NCBI GenBank assembly: GCA_024196135.1
Contig: JAMQCK010000026.1
Span: 104,076 to 168,075 of the forward strand
Direction of reading: 5' to 3'
Source: Pleurotus ostreatus/Saccharomyces cerevisiae fusant
Lineage: Eukaryota > Opisthokonta
Length of the DNA: 64,000 bases
In this document: positions 1-11,220 of the stretch, piece after piece
How the letters are laid out: every line of letters begins with the position of its first letter
Numbering within the stretch: the stretch's first letter is position 1
Translations under genes and position numbers: made by a program
Notes under the pieces: model-generated
Told to the model about the DNA's origin: nothing
Databases searched by the model: none
Seen by the model: only the letters and a program-made list of their open reading frames with translations

Positions 1-2
1 CC

Positions 3-250
3 GCGTTCGGTGTCGGCTCGGAGATCTGCGCGCAGATCGTCGAGAGCGAGGCCTTCGACTACCTCGATGCCCCCGTCGAGCGCGTCACCGGCGCCGACAT
101 CCCTACCCCCGTAAGTGCACTCCCGCTGATCCCATATACCACTTGCTCACGAGTCCTCTCTAGTACGCCACGAACCTCGAGACCCTTGCCTTCCCGGACA
201 CCAACTTGATCGTCAAGGTCGCAAAACGGGCCCTTTACAGGACCAACTGA
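3..250 (+). CDS. PDB1: Pyruvate dehydrogenase E1 component subunit beta, 3' end (partial)
   Basis: This is the C-terminal end of the mitochondrial pyruvate dehydrogenase E1 beta subunit, which with E1 alpha performs thiamine-dependent decarboxylation of pyruvate. The gene runs off the left edge. Two exons are visible: 3-110, then a GT-AG intron (111-163), then 164-250 ending in TGA. The residues [19 protein letters not shown] and the tail [16 protein letters not shown] are the family signature, including the conserved VTGAD-PTP turn near the C-terminus. It converges on DCC1 downstream. Identity is secure from motif recognition; the rest of the protein is outside the window. Confidence 0.93.
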
Positions 251-630
251 TTGCCTTTCGTAGGCATGCGTGCGTGCCTTGGGACCGGCTAGTAGACTAC
301 GGGTAGACTAGGTATTCATACTTGAAAACCTTCTAATGTTGCATGATTGGAAGGAGTAGGGACTAATGCACTATGAGTCGGATTATTGCAAAGACATGCG
401 TGAAGAGGGCAATCACGATGAACCGCCGCGCCGTCCATGGTATCTCGAGCAAGTATGCGAGGGTAGACTCGCGTGGCCAGTCCAGCTCGCAGCTCACGGA
501 TCACATGGCGGTTCGCGAGGAATTGCCAATGTGATCCGGCGGCCATACCGAGGCACGAGGTGTACCATGTGGTCGCGGCCGAGCTGGTTCACGAGCCTAA
601 TGCGAGGGTAACAGCAATTCGACGACCATT
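251..630. other. Intergenic region between convergent PDB1 and DCC1
   Basis: About 380 bases lie between the PDB1 stop and the small transposon at the DCC1 3' end. The stretch should hold both 3' UTRs. Short open frames here have no recognisable protein features, and I see no RNA gene. Confidence 0.6.
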
Positions 631-633
631 TTA

Positions 634-795
634 GAGTCTGATCGGGTGCACCGGAATTCGGAGTTCAGACCCTGGAACTCCTGCCAAAAAAGCACCAGGG
701 AAGTTCAGACTGGAACTCGAACTGGGTGCCTTGGGGTGTTTTTCCCGCGCGGGTTTTCCCCTGAAACTCGAGTTCCAGTGCACGCGATCAGACTC
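634..795. mobile_element. Miniature inverted-repeat transposable element (MITE), 162 bp
   Basis: The element begins GAGTCTGATCG at 634 and ends CGATCAGACTC at 795. The two ends are inverted repeats that match at about 31 of 36 positions. It is flanked on both sides by TTA (631-633 and 796-798), a target-site duplication of the PIF/Harbinger (TWA) type; a TA duplication of the Tc1/mariner type cannot be excluded. It has no coding capacity. An internal motif around GTTCAGAC and GGAACTC occurs twice. The right-hand TTA is, on the minus strand, the TAA stop codon of DCC1. Confidence 0.75.
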
Positions 796-2247
796 TTAAG
801 CTGCATACTGGGCGCGCGCCGTATACCAAATGCCGTCCGGCGTCGTCGTTGCACGCGCATACTTCAGCAACAGCTTGTCCCTCTCCTTCGAGTCGATGGC
901 GATATCCGTCAAGAACGGCGTGATGTCCTCGCTCTTCCACTTCTGGCGCGTCAGGAAGAGTTCGCCGAATCGTGCGGCAGGTTCGACTGGGAGGGCGGAC
1001 GAGGGGAAGTACTTCAGAGGCCCCGCACCACCATTGAGGTCGGTGGTGACGATGTAGTTGCCCTGGGTGCAAGGTTCAGTATACGATGAACAAGGGACAA
1101 GAAATGGGTAATCTTACAGCAAGCAAGGGCAACTCGCAAAGCTGCTCGAATGCGTCCGTCGCAGCCTCGCGCCACCGTTCCAGCAGTGCGACCTCCGTAA
1201 TAGGATCGTGCTGTCGAAAGCAAAGTCAGCTCACGCACACCTCTTTCAAATCCCTCCTCAACCACCCGACTCACCCTATGCTCCCTCAAAATCCCCAACC
1301 CAATCTCACGTACAATCGCCCGCGCATCCATCGCCCACTTCCCCTCCGCAATGGTGCCGAACCAGCCCAGCACCTGCCCCGACACCGCGCGCGGCACGTC
1401 GTCCGCGTCCGCGAGGGCGTTGGTGAGCGTTTCGATGGGCGCGGCATCGGGTTTGAGGTTATGTGCAACGAGCTGGTTGAGGACGAGCTCGAGGAGGCGG
1501 AGGAGGTAGGAGGGGGAGATTGGGCGGAGGTGGCCTGGGGAGGAAAGGTGAGGTGAGCCCAGGTGTGGTAGAGGAATGGAAGAATGGAAAAACGGACCAT
1601 TTAGCTGGAGAATGCGCCGCTCGCGTAGCCCGCGGTCGAGTTCTGCGTCGCTGGCTTGTACGCTGTCGCGGACGGATTGGTACGTGACTGGTTGAGTGCT
1701 TGAGGCGTCCTGTGTCTGCATTAGCATTCCTGATAATCAGACCTGAGGATGTATTCACCGCTTCGTCGTCTTCCATCTCATCCTCTTCCTCCCCATCATA
1801 ATCCTTCCCCCGCAACAGGCCTGCCAGCTGATGCAGCTTTGGCACGCACTTCGAAAGCTCAATGACCTCGTTGATCTGATCGCGAACCACGATAGCTTCT
1901 CTGTCCGCATCAGCGTCCTCCGCTGGCCTGTCCTTCTCTAACTGCAAGTCCCCGTCCGAGGGCGTCACCACAAGTATGGAGTTCGACAGCACGACGGAGC
2001 GCATGCTGTACGTCGTGTCGTTCGTACACAGGACCGCATCTTCATTAGGGCGCCCTTTGATAGTTAGCCTGCGTCAATCAGCATGTCCGGTCTCCTCGAC
2101 GGATTGTATCGCTCACGTTGGTGGACGCGTAGCGGTCGCAGCCGACTCGATGAGCGCGCACACTTCGGGTGGCAGCTCGAGCAGCTTGAAAGTACCAGCT
2201 TCGTCGAAAGACGCCGCGGAGAAGGCGAGATCGTACTCCGACGCCAT
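796..2247 (-). CDS. DCC1: Sister chromatid cohesion protein Dcc1
   Basis: Dcc1 joins Ctf8 and Ctf18 in the alternative RFC clamp loader that acts on PCNA and supports sister-chromatid cohesion in the nucleus. About six exons are inferred. The N-terminal exon encodes MASEYDLAFSAASFDEAG then FKLLELPPEVCALIES, followed by a segment containing EDAVLCTNDTTY. The centre carries SYLLRLLELVLNQLVAH, and the C-terminus has FGELFLTRQKWKSEDITPFL and DKLLLKYAR, all typical of the family; an acidic linker (EEEDEMEDDE) sits between. The start at 2247 gives the family N-terminus. The stop codon coincides with the target duplication of an adjacent MITE, so the 3' UTR begins inside the transposon. Confidence 0.9.
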
Positions 2248-2494
2248 TGATCGAGGGAATGGCGAGCAGGGGATGGAAGTTAAGAACAAGAGACGCGTCG
2301 GTGATCAAACGCGTCTCGTCACGTTCGCGTCGCGCGACGTGCAGTCACATCCAGCCAGCATATAGAGGTTTGAAAAGTCGGACTCTAGAAAACGAACGAC
2401 CGCATACGGTACATCTGGAACGCTGAAGATATAATTACTGCTAAGTATGGGCCTTCCCACCCTCCAATCCGATCTAAGTAAGTGCGCCTCTGAT

Positions 2495-3758
2495 TTAGAG
2501 GCAGGTAGTCTGCACGATCATGTCCGTGACTCGGTAGGGGTCTAGAGGGTGAATTAGATCGATGCGCATGCTCCGAGAAGATCGCAAACATACCAATGTT
2601 GGAGGCTGGGCGGCGGTCCTCCAGGTAGCCGAAGCCCTGCGCGGCGACGTTACGGGGAATACGGATGGACGCGCCACGGTTGGCAACGCCAGAGCTGAAG
2701 CTGCCGATGTGGCCGGTCTCATGGCGGCCGGTGAGACGGAGGTCGTTGTCCTCGCCGTACACAGCGATGTGCTCGTTGTGCTTCTTCGCGAGCTTCTCGA
2801 TGGCGGCGTTAATCGCCTGAATGCCACCAGGGTTGCGCATCGCCTCCGTCGAGTAGTTGGTGTGCGCACCGGCGCCGTTCCAGTCGCCAGCCAGGGGCTT
2901 CGGGTGGAAGGAGACCGTGATGCCCCACTGCTCGGCTACGCGGACGAGGAGGTAACGAGCCATCCAGAGGTGGTCGCCCATGGTGATGCCCTCACAAGGA
3001 CCGACCTGGAACTCCCACTGCGAGGGCATGACCTCCGCGTTGATCCCACTGATGTTGATACCAGCGTACAGGCAGCAGCGGTAGTGGGCCTCAATCAGAT
3101 CGCGGGCGAAGACCTTGCCGGCACCTGACCCAGGATCAGCCGCTATGTTTTGAGCGGTCTCACGATCAATACGTACCGGCACCGCAGTAGTATGGGCCCT
3201 GGGGACCCGGGAAACCGCCCTTGGGCCAGCCGTAGGGACGACCATCTTCGCCGAACAGGGTGTACTCCTGCTCGATGCCGAACCACGGGTGCTCGTCCTT
3301 GGCAAGGTCCATCGTCTTCTTGGCATTGTGACGGTGGTTGGTACGGTTGGGGGTGCCGTCGTTGTTGTAGCACTCTGCCAGGACAAGGATGTTGTCACCA
3401 CCGCGGAAGGGGTCCTTGAAGATGGCAGCCGGGCGAAGGTAGACATCGGAGTCATGTCCCGGGGCCTGGTTGGTGGAGGAACCGTCGAAGTCCCAAATAC
3501 GGAGCTGGCCGATGTCCGTGACCTTCTTGGACACAGTCTGTGGGCGTGCTTTCAGCTGGGGAGTTATGCGGTATTTCTGCTGGTGCGCACCGTCGTCTTG
3601 GAGCGCAGACCACCGTCGCCGTCGATCCAGACATCTGCGATAAGATCAGCACGATTCGCGGTCGGTGGGGACTGCTACTTACACTCCGCCTGGACCTTCT
3701 CGCCCTGGTCGAGAGCGAGGAAAGGCTGGAGGAGATCGTTGCGGTAGGTGGCGGTCAT
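2495..3758 (-). CDS. GLN1: Glutamine synthetase (GSII type)
   Basis: The enzyme condenses glutamate and ammonia with ATP to give glutamine in the cytosol. Five exons are inferred, giving about 355 residues, normal for eukaryotic GS. Motifs in order are [35 protein letters not shown] (metal-binding glutamates), [33 protein letters not shown] and the [24 protein letters not shown] loop. The last exon is short and encodes [15 protein letters not shown]. The start at 3758 ([13 protein letters not shown]) has a TATA-like box upstream. No catalytic residue appears to be missing. Nitrogen control by a GATA factor is plausible because GATAAG occurs at 3927. Confidence 0.97.
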
Positions 3759-3820
3759 TGCGGACAACTGGATGGCGGGATGAACCAAGAAGATTTGGGG
3801 ACCACCGCCGAGTCACCTGC

Positions 3821-3828
3821 TTTATATC
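3821..3828 (-). promoter_or_regulatory. TATA-like box of the glutamine synthetase gene
   Basis: On the minus strand the sequence reads GATATAAAG, about 65 bases upstream of the GLN1 start codon, a suitable position for a TATA element with a short leader. Confidence 0.45.
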
Positions 3829-3926
3829 CAGTGACAATAACTCCATATGGCAAACAGCCGGAAGTATCTCAGGGACCAGTCGGCCGTCGGCTATTGGGCC
3901 AGGCCTGCTCGCCTCTCCGAGCGTTC

Positions 3927-3932
3927 GATAAG
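3927..3932 (+). promoter_or_regulatory. Candidate GATA-factor site upstream of glutamine synthetase
   Basis: GATAAG lies about 170 bases upstream of the GLN1 start. Fungal nitrogen-metabolite GATA factors (AreA/Nit-2 type) bind HGATAR and commonly control glutamine synthetase. A related GATAAC lies near 4228. This is a motif match only. The rest of the 3759-4431 interval shows no gene. Confidence 0.25.
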
Positions 3933-4431
3933 CGCGCCATCACACATCCCGCTCCTGTCGCGAGCCATCGATTTGTGCGCGATCCCGCAGTGCTCACAAG
4001 CCCTCTGCGGCCAGAAAATGCTGCTCAAACCCCCTCAAGAGCGTTGTTCCTACGTCAACGCGGAATGACATATGGATCAAAGTGCCACACGGCGGCGCCG
4101 ACGCTCCGCCCATAGCCCCACGGCTCTGCGCCCCGGAAAATGCAGTTCATGCGCCTGCGCGATGCGGCGAGATCCCATTCGCTGAGCCCACAAGGCTGGG
4201 CAGTGAATTGAATCCAGAATACAACACGATAACGAGAGCGATACACGACCGAAATGCCTGGGTCTCTACGCAGCATGAGCCGGTCACGCGCCGCGCTACC
4301 AGGCGCCGCGAGCAGCTGGCGAGCAGGATACGACAGCCTTCACTAGCTGACAGATAGACGCGCGTGCCTACATCAGGGGACCTTGAAAGGAGATGGTCTG
4401 CTTGTCGTCGAGCGGCGATACGACGATGGGG

Positions 4432-5236
4432 CTAACCGCTTCTAGAACCCAGGCGAGCCATAGTGTCTTCGGAATTCTCTTGCTCCTCGACCGTATCAGC
4501 CTGCGTTACCTGGAAAGGACCAGTCAATACAATATATCCGTTTCAGGTCGCCATTGGCCACATACCACCCTGAGGACGGACTTCTTGGACGACTCTTGCA
4601 GTTCGCCTGCGATGATCAACTCGTCTAGAATCTACGCGGTCAATGGGTTAGCGAACGTAATGCAGCAGCGTCTGGGCACGTTTCGTACGGAATATGCCTT
4701 CTGGAAATTGAAGATCCTGCGAGAACGAGCATTCAGATCGCGTCCCTGCGTTCATTTATACGACCACACGTACAAGTCCAGCTCGCACACCTGCAGCGAC
4801 TGTCAGCATGCAAGCAAAGCTACGCCCCGGCATACAGGACGTACGTTTCCAAAGTAGCGATCGAGGACCTCCACGTAGCGATGGATGATCTCCAGCGTAA
4901 TCAGCTCGTTGTCGCTCGAGCTAATGCCGCATACGAAGAACAGCGAGGCGTAACGGCGGTAAACCACCTTCGTGTCTATTCAAGTTCAGCGCTTGGCATG
5001 TCAAGTAGACACTCTTCACGCACCCTTGTATTCAAGGAAGTTGCACATCCTCGTTCGCCTGGCGAGCACGAGCTGCGTCACGTCCTTTATGATCTTGGCC
5101 TTGACCTTCGGCGCCATCGTGGAGAACCATTTCGCTAGGCGGACTTTGCCTACATTCTCAGAGATGAGAGACAGCCTTGAGAAGTACGAAAAAGCAGCAT
5201 GCCTTGCCGCGAAACGAGCAGGATGTAGTTGATCAT
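4432..5236 (-). CDS. APS1: AP-1 clathrin adaptor complex small (sigma) subunit
   Basis: This is the sigma chain of the AP-1 adaptor, which sorts cargo into clathrin vesicles between trans-Golgi and endosomes. Seven small exons are inferred. Together they give [89 protein letters not shown] and [20 protein letters not shown], which covers the whole sigma/longin fold. The first intron has a GC donor (CAAG|GCATGC) rather than GT; only this junction joins the two halves of the universally conserved SRQGKVRL segment. The C-terminal tail ([14 protein letters not shown]) is acidic as in other AP-1 sigmas. Confidence 0.94.
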
Positions 5237-5499
5237 CGCAGTGAATGACTGCCGAAAGCAGCAACGCGCCGGGCAAAGCGGCGGGCTTGCGCACGTGTCA
5301 CAGTGATCGGCCCGCCTCGGCCGACGGAGCGCCGCCAACACAATGCAGGTTGACGGCGCCTCCCCCACTCCCCGCCGCGGCCCCCATAGCCCCCCGCGAA
5401 TTCTCCACGGACAAGTGCTTGGTCTGATCGACCAGTTGGATGCGTGACAATAGAGAGCGATGCGATCGATGCAAGTAAATACAGTGTACGGCAGGATAA

Positions 5500-6523
5500 T
5501 CACAAGTCGAAGTCCGAATCATCGTCGTCGTCCCTTGCAGTACTCCGTATGTTCTTCTGCGTCCTCGTATTTGTGGACGTAGCGGCGGACTTCATGCGCC
5601 TCTCCCCCCTCTCGCTCTCATCCGAATCAGAGTCAACATCGCTGTCATTCCCCTTGGGTAACCGCTTCGGAGGGATGATAGCACCCGCGACGATCAGCAA
5701 CGCTTCCAGCTCTGTTGAGGCCATCAGCATGATTCCCCATGCACACAACAGCTTGCCTCACCCTCTATCCTCCTCTCCCTATCCTTCCCCCAGCTTACCA
5801 GCTGGTTCACAAGCTCCCCCGCGCGGTAGACGAGGAACATCGGTATTCGCTCATCCGGCAGGTTCGGGATGCACTTGTCGCCCACAATAGACACGAACTT
5901 CGTGCGTGGATGCCGCGCCGCGAGGATTTCGACATGCCGCTTGACGAGGTCGGACCGCGGGATCCTGCGCGCTTGCCGTTAGCTTACCCACTCATCATCG
6001 TATACCAACGTACGACGCACCCATCTTTGTACAGGAAGCATACGACGCCTGTTCCCAGTCCCTTCTTGGGCTTATCCCCGTCGCCCTTGCGATCGTCATC
6101 TTCCAGATCCTCGTCCTCCGCCTGCACATCTTCCCCCGTCTCATTCTCCATACTTGCTTCCGTCACTTCCCTTGTATAGTCGTCCCTCCCGATCGGATAC
6201 ACCCTCCCAAACCGCCCCAGCTCGCGCTCCTTCCTCGCCTCCGCCTCTCGTTGCTTGCGCAGCCGCTCGAGGTAGCGCTCCGTCTCCTCGTCCGCCTCCT
6301 CCGCGAGCTCGCGCAGCTCGTCGTCGAGCATCTCGTCGTATTCTTCTTCCTTCGTCTTCAGGACGGGAGATGGGGAGCGGGACTTTGGGGGGAGTGCGGG
6401 AAGGATGCCATGTTTGCGGAGTGCGTCGTTGCTGAGAGGGGAACGCGTTCAGTATAGTGGCTAAGCGCGCGATCGGGCAGACAATGCGTACAATTCGGTA
6501 TCCTCGTTGGGGTTCAGTGTCAT
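5500..6523 (-). CDS. PLP1: Phosducin-like protein (thioredoxin-fold, PLP1/PhLP2 type)
   Basis: Phosducin-like proteins are cytosolic co-chaperones of the CCT/TRiC chaperonin for tubulin, actin or G-beta subunits. About four exons are inferred. The N-terminus MTLNPNEDTEF then NDALRKHGILP is a clear signature, followed by a charged helix (ELREL then LERLRKQREAEARKEREL) and FGRVYPIGRDDYTREV. The thioredoxin-like domain includes VVCFLYKDGIPRSDLVKRHV, TKFVSIVGDKCIPNLPDERIP and MFLVYRAGELVNQL. The C-terminus is acidic and serine-rich (DSDVDSDSDESERG, DDDDDSDFDL). The exact last splice junction is less certain than the rest. Confidence 0.88.
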
Positions 6524-6954
6524 CTTGCTTAGGCTTGTTCGTGCGCTCGAACGATTATTATTGTGGGGAAAGGGGGGAGTTGGAATAGCTGCGCTGTACA
6601 ATTGACGTGGCGCGCAGAATGCAGCGCGGGGGTCGCAGTCGATGTGCGCAGACAAGGCGCTCAGCTGATGGTCGATTTTCCCACGATGCATTATCGTGTG
6701 TCCCCATAAGGCAGGCTTCCTGCTCCCACGCAGCTGAACGGCGGCAGCCACTCCTACCTTCCTCCAGTCTTTCAGCTGAACCAAGCAGACCTGACCATCT
6801 GAACGGCCAACCTCACGCTTCGAAATCCAGAAAGGTCCTGAGTCGGCATTAACGATACTCGGACCGGGTGCCCGACGCCCTGCAGATCGCCCGCTGATGA
6901 GATCATCGACGCGTCTTACCATCGCCCATCGTGACGCGCGCCGCGACCCAGGCG

Positions 6955-6962
6955 CATATAAG
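6955..6962 (+). promoter_or_regulatory. TATA box of the TspO-like gene
   Basis: CATATAAG lies about 65 bases upstream of the ATG at 7025. It sits in the 500-base divergent region between the phosducin-like gene and the TspO-like gene, which otherwise contains no gene I can support. Confidence 0.45.
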
Positions 6963-7024
6963 ACGCCCAGCATGTTCGGGACCACGTACACACCTTGCTC
7001 TCCGCTACCACACTCATCGTCAAC

Positions 7025-7807
7025 ATGCCTCTCGCCATCCCCACCATCCTGCTCGAGGCCGTTCGCAACCCGGTCGTCGCAGTCGGTCTGCCGCTGACCC
7101 TTGGTTGGGCTAGCGGCTTCCCCACCGCCAAGGTCGTTCGGGAGCCCTGGTATCAGGTGCGTGACCTTCACGGAAAATTGGAGCTATGCGCTGACGCGTC
7201 GTAGAACTTGAACGCGCCTCCTGGCCGTCCTCCTCGTCAGGTCTTCCCTATCGTCTGGCCCATCCTCTATGCCTGTACGTGCACATCATATGCCCTCGGA
7301 CAAGATCTCACCAATGCTATGCAGCCATGGGGTACGCGGCTCACGTCGCGGCTAAGTCTCTGGAGACCACCATCACACCCTCAGGACGGTGAGTTAGTCT
7401 GTGCCTACCCGCTGACCTCTCTCTGAAGTTTCGCAGTGACGCACTGAACACCGGCCTTGCCATCTACTACGGTCAGCTGGTCCTCAACTTTGCGTGGTCA
7501 TCCACGTTCTTCGGTGCCAAGCAGGTCCGTGCAAATCAGAAATAACTCAGAATGAGACGCTGACGACACGGCCTTCTTCAGATTGGCTTTGCTCTTCTTG
7601 ACAGCGCTGCACTTCTGGGCTCTGTTGTGTATATGACCGTAAGCTAACTTGTCCCGACTCTGCAATTTATGTGGCTGACCTGCCTCCTAGAAATTATGGG
7701 ATGGGCCGACGCGCGGGCAGACGACAGTCCTGCTCGCGCCGTACTGCTTGTGGGCAGCGTTCGCTACCTACCTGAACGGCGGCTACTACTACTTGAACTG
7801 CATGTAA
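7025..7807 (+). CDS. TspO/MBR family membrane protein (translocator protein)
   Basis: TspO/MBR (peripheral benzodiazepine receptor) proteins are small five-helix membrane proteins that bind porphyrins and sterols and are often stress-linked. Six exons are inferred, about 170 residues, normal for the family. Motifs include NAPPGRPPRQVFPIVWPILYA (tryptophan-rich first loop), a GYAAHVAAK segment, IYYGQLVLNFAWSSTFFGAKQ, and the C-terminal LLAPYCLWAAFATYLNGG then YYYLNCM. The hydrophobic segments fall where the five helices are expected. It is transcribed divergently from the phosducin-like gene. Confidence 0.92.
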
Positions 7808-8117
7808 TTGGGCCAAGTGCATAGTCTATCCGAGGGCGTAATTAAAGGAACAAATTGAAGCAATCGTATATCATATACACAACACAATTCATGCACTGAA
7901 CAATCAAACTCGACTTGTAAACGACTGTCGTGCACTTTCTGCGGACAAAAAAGACATTTCTCAGACAATTATGGGCCCGAAACCGCGCCGCGCCGCGACG
8001 CCTGCCCTTCCTTTCGGGGATTTCGCGATTTTTGATAATTGAGCAGGTCTATTCTTAGGTTCATTGTCCAGATCGCGCAGAACTTGGCGGCGAGGAGTCA
8101 TCTCGCTCTCAACACCC

Positions 8118-10790
8118 ATGTCGCCCTTCCTGCCCCTCCTCGACAGCGAGGACGATGCGCTGCTGACGTCCCTCGAGCGCATCGGCCCTGTCGTCGTCCC
8201 ATCGTCGCGCTTGGCTGGTGGAGACGTCCCCCTCCACTCACTCATTCTCGTCGATCATGTTACTACACTCAACGTCGACGAGCTCATTACGTGGCTCGAT
8301 GCTGGCGCGGACAAGATTATAATCCCCCTTTCATGGGCGAAGGATGCAGTCGACACGATCCCGGCAGAGCGCCTCCTGGTACTCCTAGACGTGAACAACT
8401 TTAGCGCCGTCTCGGCCAAGATCACTAGCGGTGTCTCTGGCGTGCTTGTGAAGGCGCCGACGTACGATCTCGACCTCATTTCCTCGATCTCAAAGTTCTT
8501 CGGCAAAACGTCCGTGCACGTACTTCCTACCACGACTTCCCCTCCGTCCCCGTCAGACATCCGCGCACTCAAGGGCGTCTCGGCTACTCTCGTCCTCCCC
8601 TGCTCTCAACTCACTATCGGCGCTACCTCATCATCCCAAATCAATGTTGCCGATGCCTTCCTCGCCCCCCTCATCTCCGATCGCCCAGACGGTCTCTTCC
8701 CAACCGTCGTTTGTGACGAGACAGGTCACTCCCTCGGCCTGGTTTACTCATCCACAGAATCGGTCAAGGAGACGATCCTGACTGGAAAGGGTGTCTACCA
8801 GTCGCGCAAGCACGGTCTTTGGAGGAAGGGGGAGACCTCGGGCGCCACGCAGGACGTCGTAGGCATCCGCGTCGACTGCGACTCGGACAGTCTCGAATTT
8901 CGCGTCGTTCAGCACGGCACCGGCTTCTGCCATCTCGATCGGGGATCGTGCTTCGGTGAGCTCAAGGGACTGGCAGCCCTTGAGCACACGCTGGCATCAC
9001 GCTTCGCCTCTGCGCCCGAGGGATCATACACTAAGCGTCTCTTCAACGACGCGTCACTGCTGCAAAGCAAGATCACGGAGGAGGCAGATGAGCTCTGCCG
9101 CGCGGAGACCGCGGACGACGTCGCCTTCGAGGCTGCCGACCTCCTCTACTTTGCTCTCACCAAATGCATCGCGTCCGGCATCGGCATCGCAGACATCGAG
9201 CGCTTCCTCGACAGGAAGGCCGCGCGCGTAACGCGTCGCCCTGGGAATGCAAAGCCGCAGTTCGTCAAGCCTGCACAGGCAGCGCCGCCATCAAAACCAG
9301 CAGCCGCACCCGTTGACCCCGACGCCCCCATCCGCATGCGCACCTCAGACTTCGCCGCCGCCTCCAAGGAGGAGCGCGCCGCGCTCCTGCGTCGCCCTGT
9401 CCTGCGCTCGGACGAGATGATCGCAAAGGTGAAGCCGATCGTGGACGACGTGCGCGCGCGAGGCGACGCCGCGCTCATCGAGCTTACTGCGAAGTTCGAT
9501 CGCGTGCAGCTGGACTCGGTGATCATTCGCCCCCCTTTCGCTCCGGAGGCTACTGCTGGGCTCGATCCTGCCGTGCGCGAGGCGATCGATGCGGCGTACG
9601 CGAATGTGAAGAAGTTCCACGCCGCGCAGCTCGACTCCGCACCCCTGTCCGTCGAGACGATGCCGGGTGTGGTTTGTAGGCGATTCGCCAGGCCAGTCGC
9701 GCGCGTCGGTCTGTACGTCCCAGGAGGCACAGCCATTCTGCCCTCGACAGCCCTCCACCTCGGCGTGCCCGCACAGGTCGCAGGCTGCCGCGAGATCGTC
9801 ATGGCCACACCACCACGTCCTGACGGCAGCATCTCTCCCGAGGTCATGTACGCCGCGCAGCTCGTGGGCGCGAGCGCCATTCTCAAGGCTGGTGGCGCGC
9901 AGGCCGTTGCTGCTCTCGCTTACGGCACGGCGACGGTACCCAAAGTCGACAAGATCTTCGGGCCGGGTAATCAGTGGGTGACGGCGGCGAAGATGTTGGT
10001 GCAGAATGACACGGATGCGCTGGTGTCCATCGACATGCCGGCGGGCCCGTCGGAGGTGCTGGTATGTTGACATTGCCGTTTACCGAGTGAGACCGTCGGG
10101 CTAACGCAACCCAGGTCATCGCGGACCACACGTCAGACCCCGCCTTCGTAGCCGCCGACCTGCTCTCCCAGGCCGAGCACGGCGTTGACTCCCAAGTCGT
10201 TCTCGTCTCCGTCTCACTCGACGACGACGCCATCGCTGCCATCGAGGCTGAGGTCGACAAGCAGGCGCGCGCCCTCCCACGCGTGGATATCATCCGGGAG
10301 TCCATCCCCAAGAGTTTGATCGTCAAGACCACGTCCGTCGAGGAGGCGATCGCATTCTCGAACGACTATGCGCCGGAGCACCTGATTCTGCACCTCGAGA
10401 ACGCGCCCACGCACGTTGCCGCGATTGAGAATGCCGGCAGCGTATTTGTGGGACCGTACACGCCGGAGAGGTGATTGTTCATCCCGCAGATCTCTGCGCA
10501 CAATTCAGACCGCCATCATTATCCCTTGTATACGCGGGATATGCTAACCCACCCATCACAGCTGTGGCGACTACGCATCGGGCACAAACCACACGCTTCC
10601 GACGAACGGCTACGCGCGGCAATTCAGCGGCGTGAACACGCAGTCGTTCCAAAAGCACTTGACGTCGCAGGAGATTACGGCGGAGGGGCTGAGGGGTCTT
10701 GGCCCCATTGTTGCGACGCTGGCGGACTGCGAGGGGCTGGGGGCGCACGCGAATGCGGTTCGCATTCGCCTGTCGAGAGCGCAGCAGTAG
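8118..10790 (+). CDS. HIS4: Trifunctional histidine biosynthesis protein (PRA-CH / PRA-PH / histidinol dehydrogenase)
   Basis: The protein catalyses steps 2, 3, 9 and 10 of histidine synthesis. Three exons encode about 850 residues; the first is nearly 2 kb and the introns begin near 10063 and 10471. An N-terminal region of about 200 residues is followed by the phosphoribosyl-AMP cyclohydrolase part ([24 protein letters not shown]), the phosphoribosyl-ATP pyrophosphohydrolase part ([24 protein letters not shown]) and histidinol dehydrogenase ([75 protein letters not shown]). The ATG at 8118 is the first in frame. Domain order is as in other fungi and no active-site block is missing. Confidence 0.97.
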
Positions 10791-11138
10791 AAAAAGGCCT
10801 CCAATTGTATCAAGGGCCACCTGAAGGTGGGCAAAAGTACCAATGTATCATGTTGTATATTCTTCTCGATCATTAGACGAAAGCTAGAGGATGCGGAAAT
10901 TGTCACAAATGATCTTGCCAACTAGCCTCATCCCTCTCCTTTCACCGTACCAAGCTCAGAGCGCCGTTAGAGTCGCATGGCACTTTGATATCGTCCAAGA
11001 CTCCGTCCGCATTATTCAGTCCGCTACATAGGTATAATGTACTTCATGGCCTGGTGGCACATACTTACATGATCTGGGAGGCACCGAAGCCTGCACCAAT
11101 TTCCAAGATTTCCAAGACGTACTTCTCGACACTCTCGG

Positions 11139-11220
11139 GCTAGCACACCGAGGTTCCCATGAGCTAGCACATCGAGGTTCCCATGAGCTAGCACATCGAG
11201 GTTTCCATGCGCTAGCACTC
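11139..11220. repeat. 24-bp tandem repeat, about 3.4 copies
   Basis: Three full units start at 11139, 11163 and 11187, and a partial unit starts at 11211. Each begins GCTAGCAC and contains CGAGGTT. The array sits at the 3' end of the alpha/beta hydrolase gene; the stop codon of that gene (minus strand, 11212-11214) lies in the partial unit. Because 24 is a multiple of three, each copy repeats the TAG in the same frame. Confidence 0.85.

Noticed and set aside
9146..10073. Long minus-strand frames opposite HIS4
   Set aside because: They are antisense shadows of the GC-rich coding strand; HIS4 is certain on the plus strand.
11024..11220. In-frame VLAHGNLD protein repeat over the tandem repeat
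   Set aside because: It is read in a different frame from the hydrolase; the conserved C-terminus ends at the TAG at 11212, so the repeat is in the 3' UTR.
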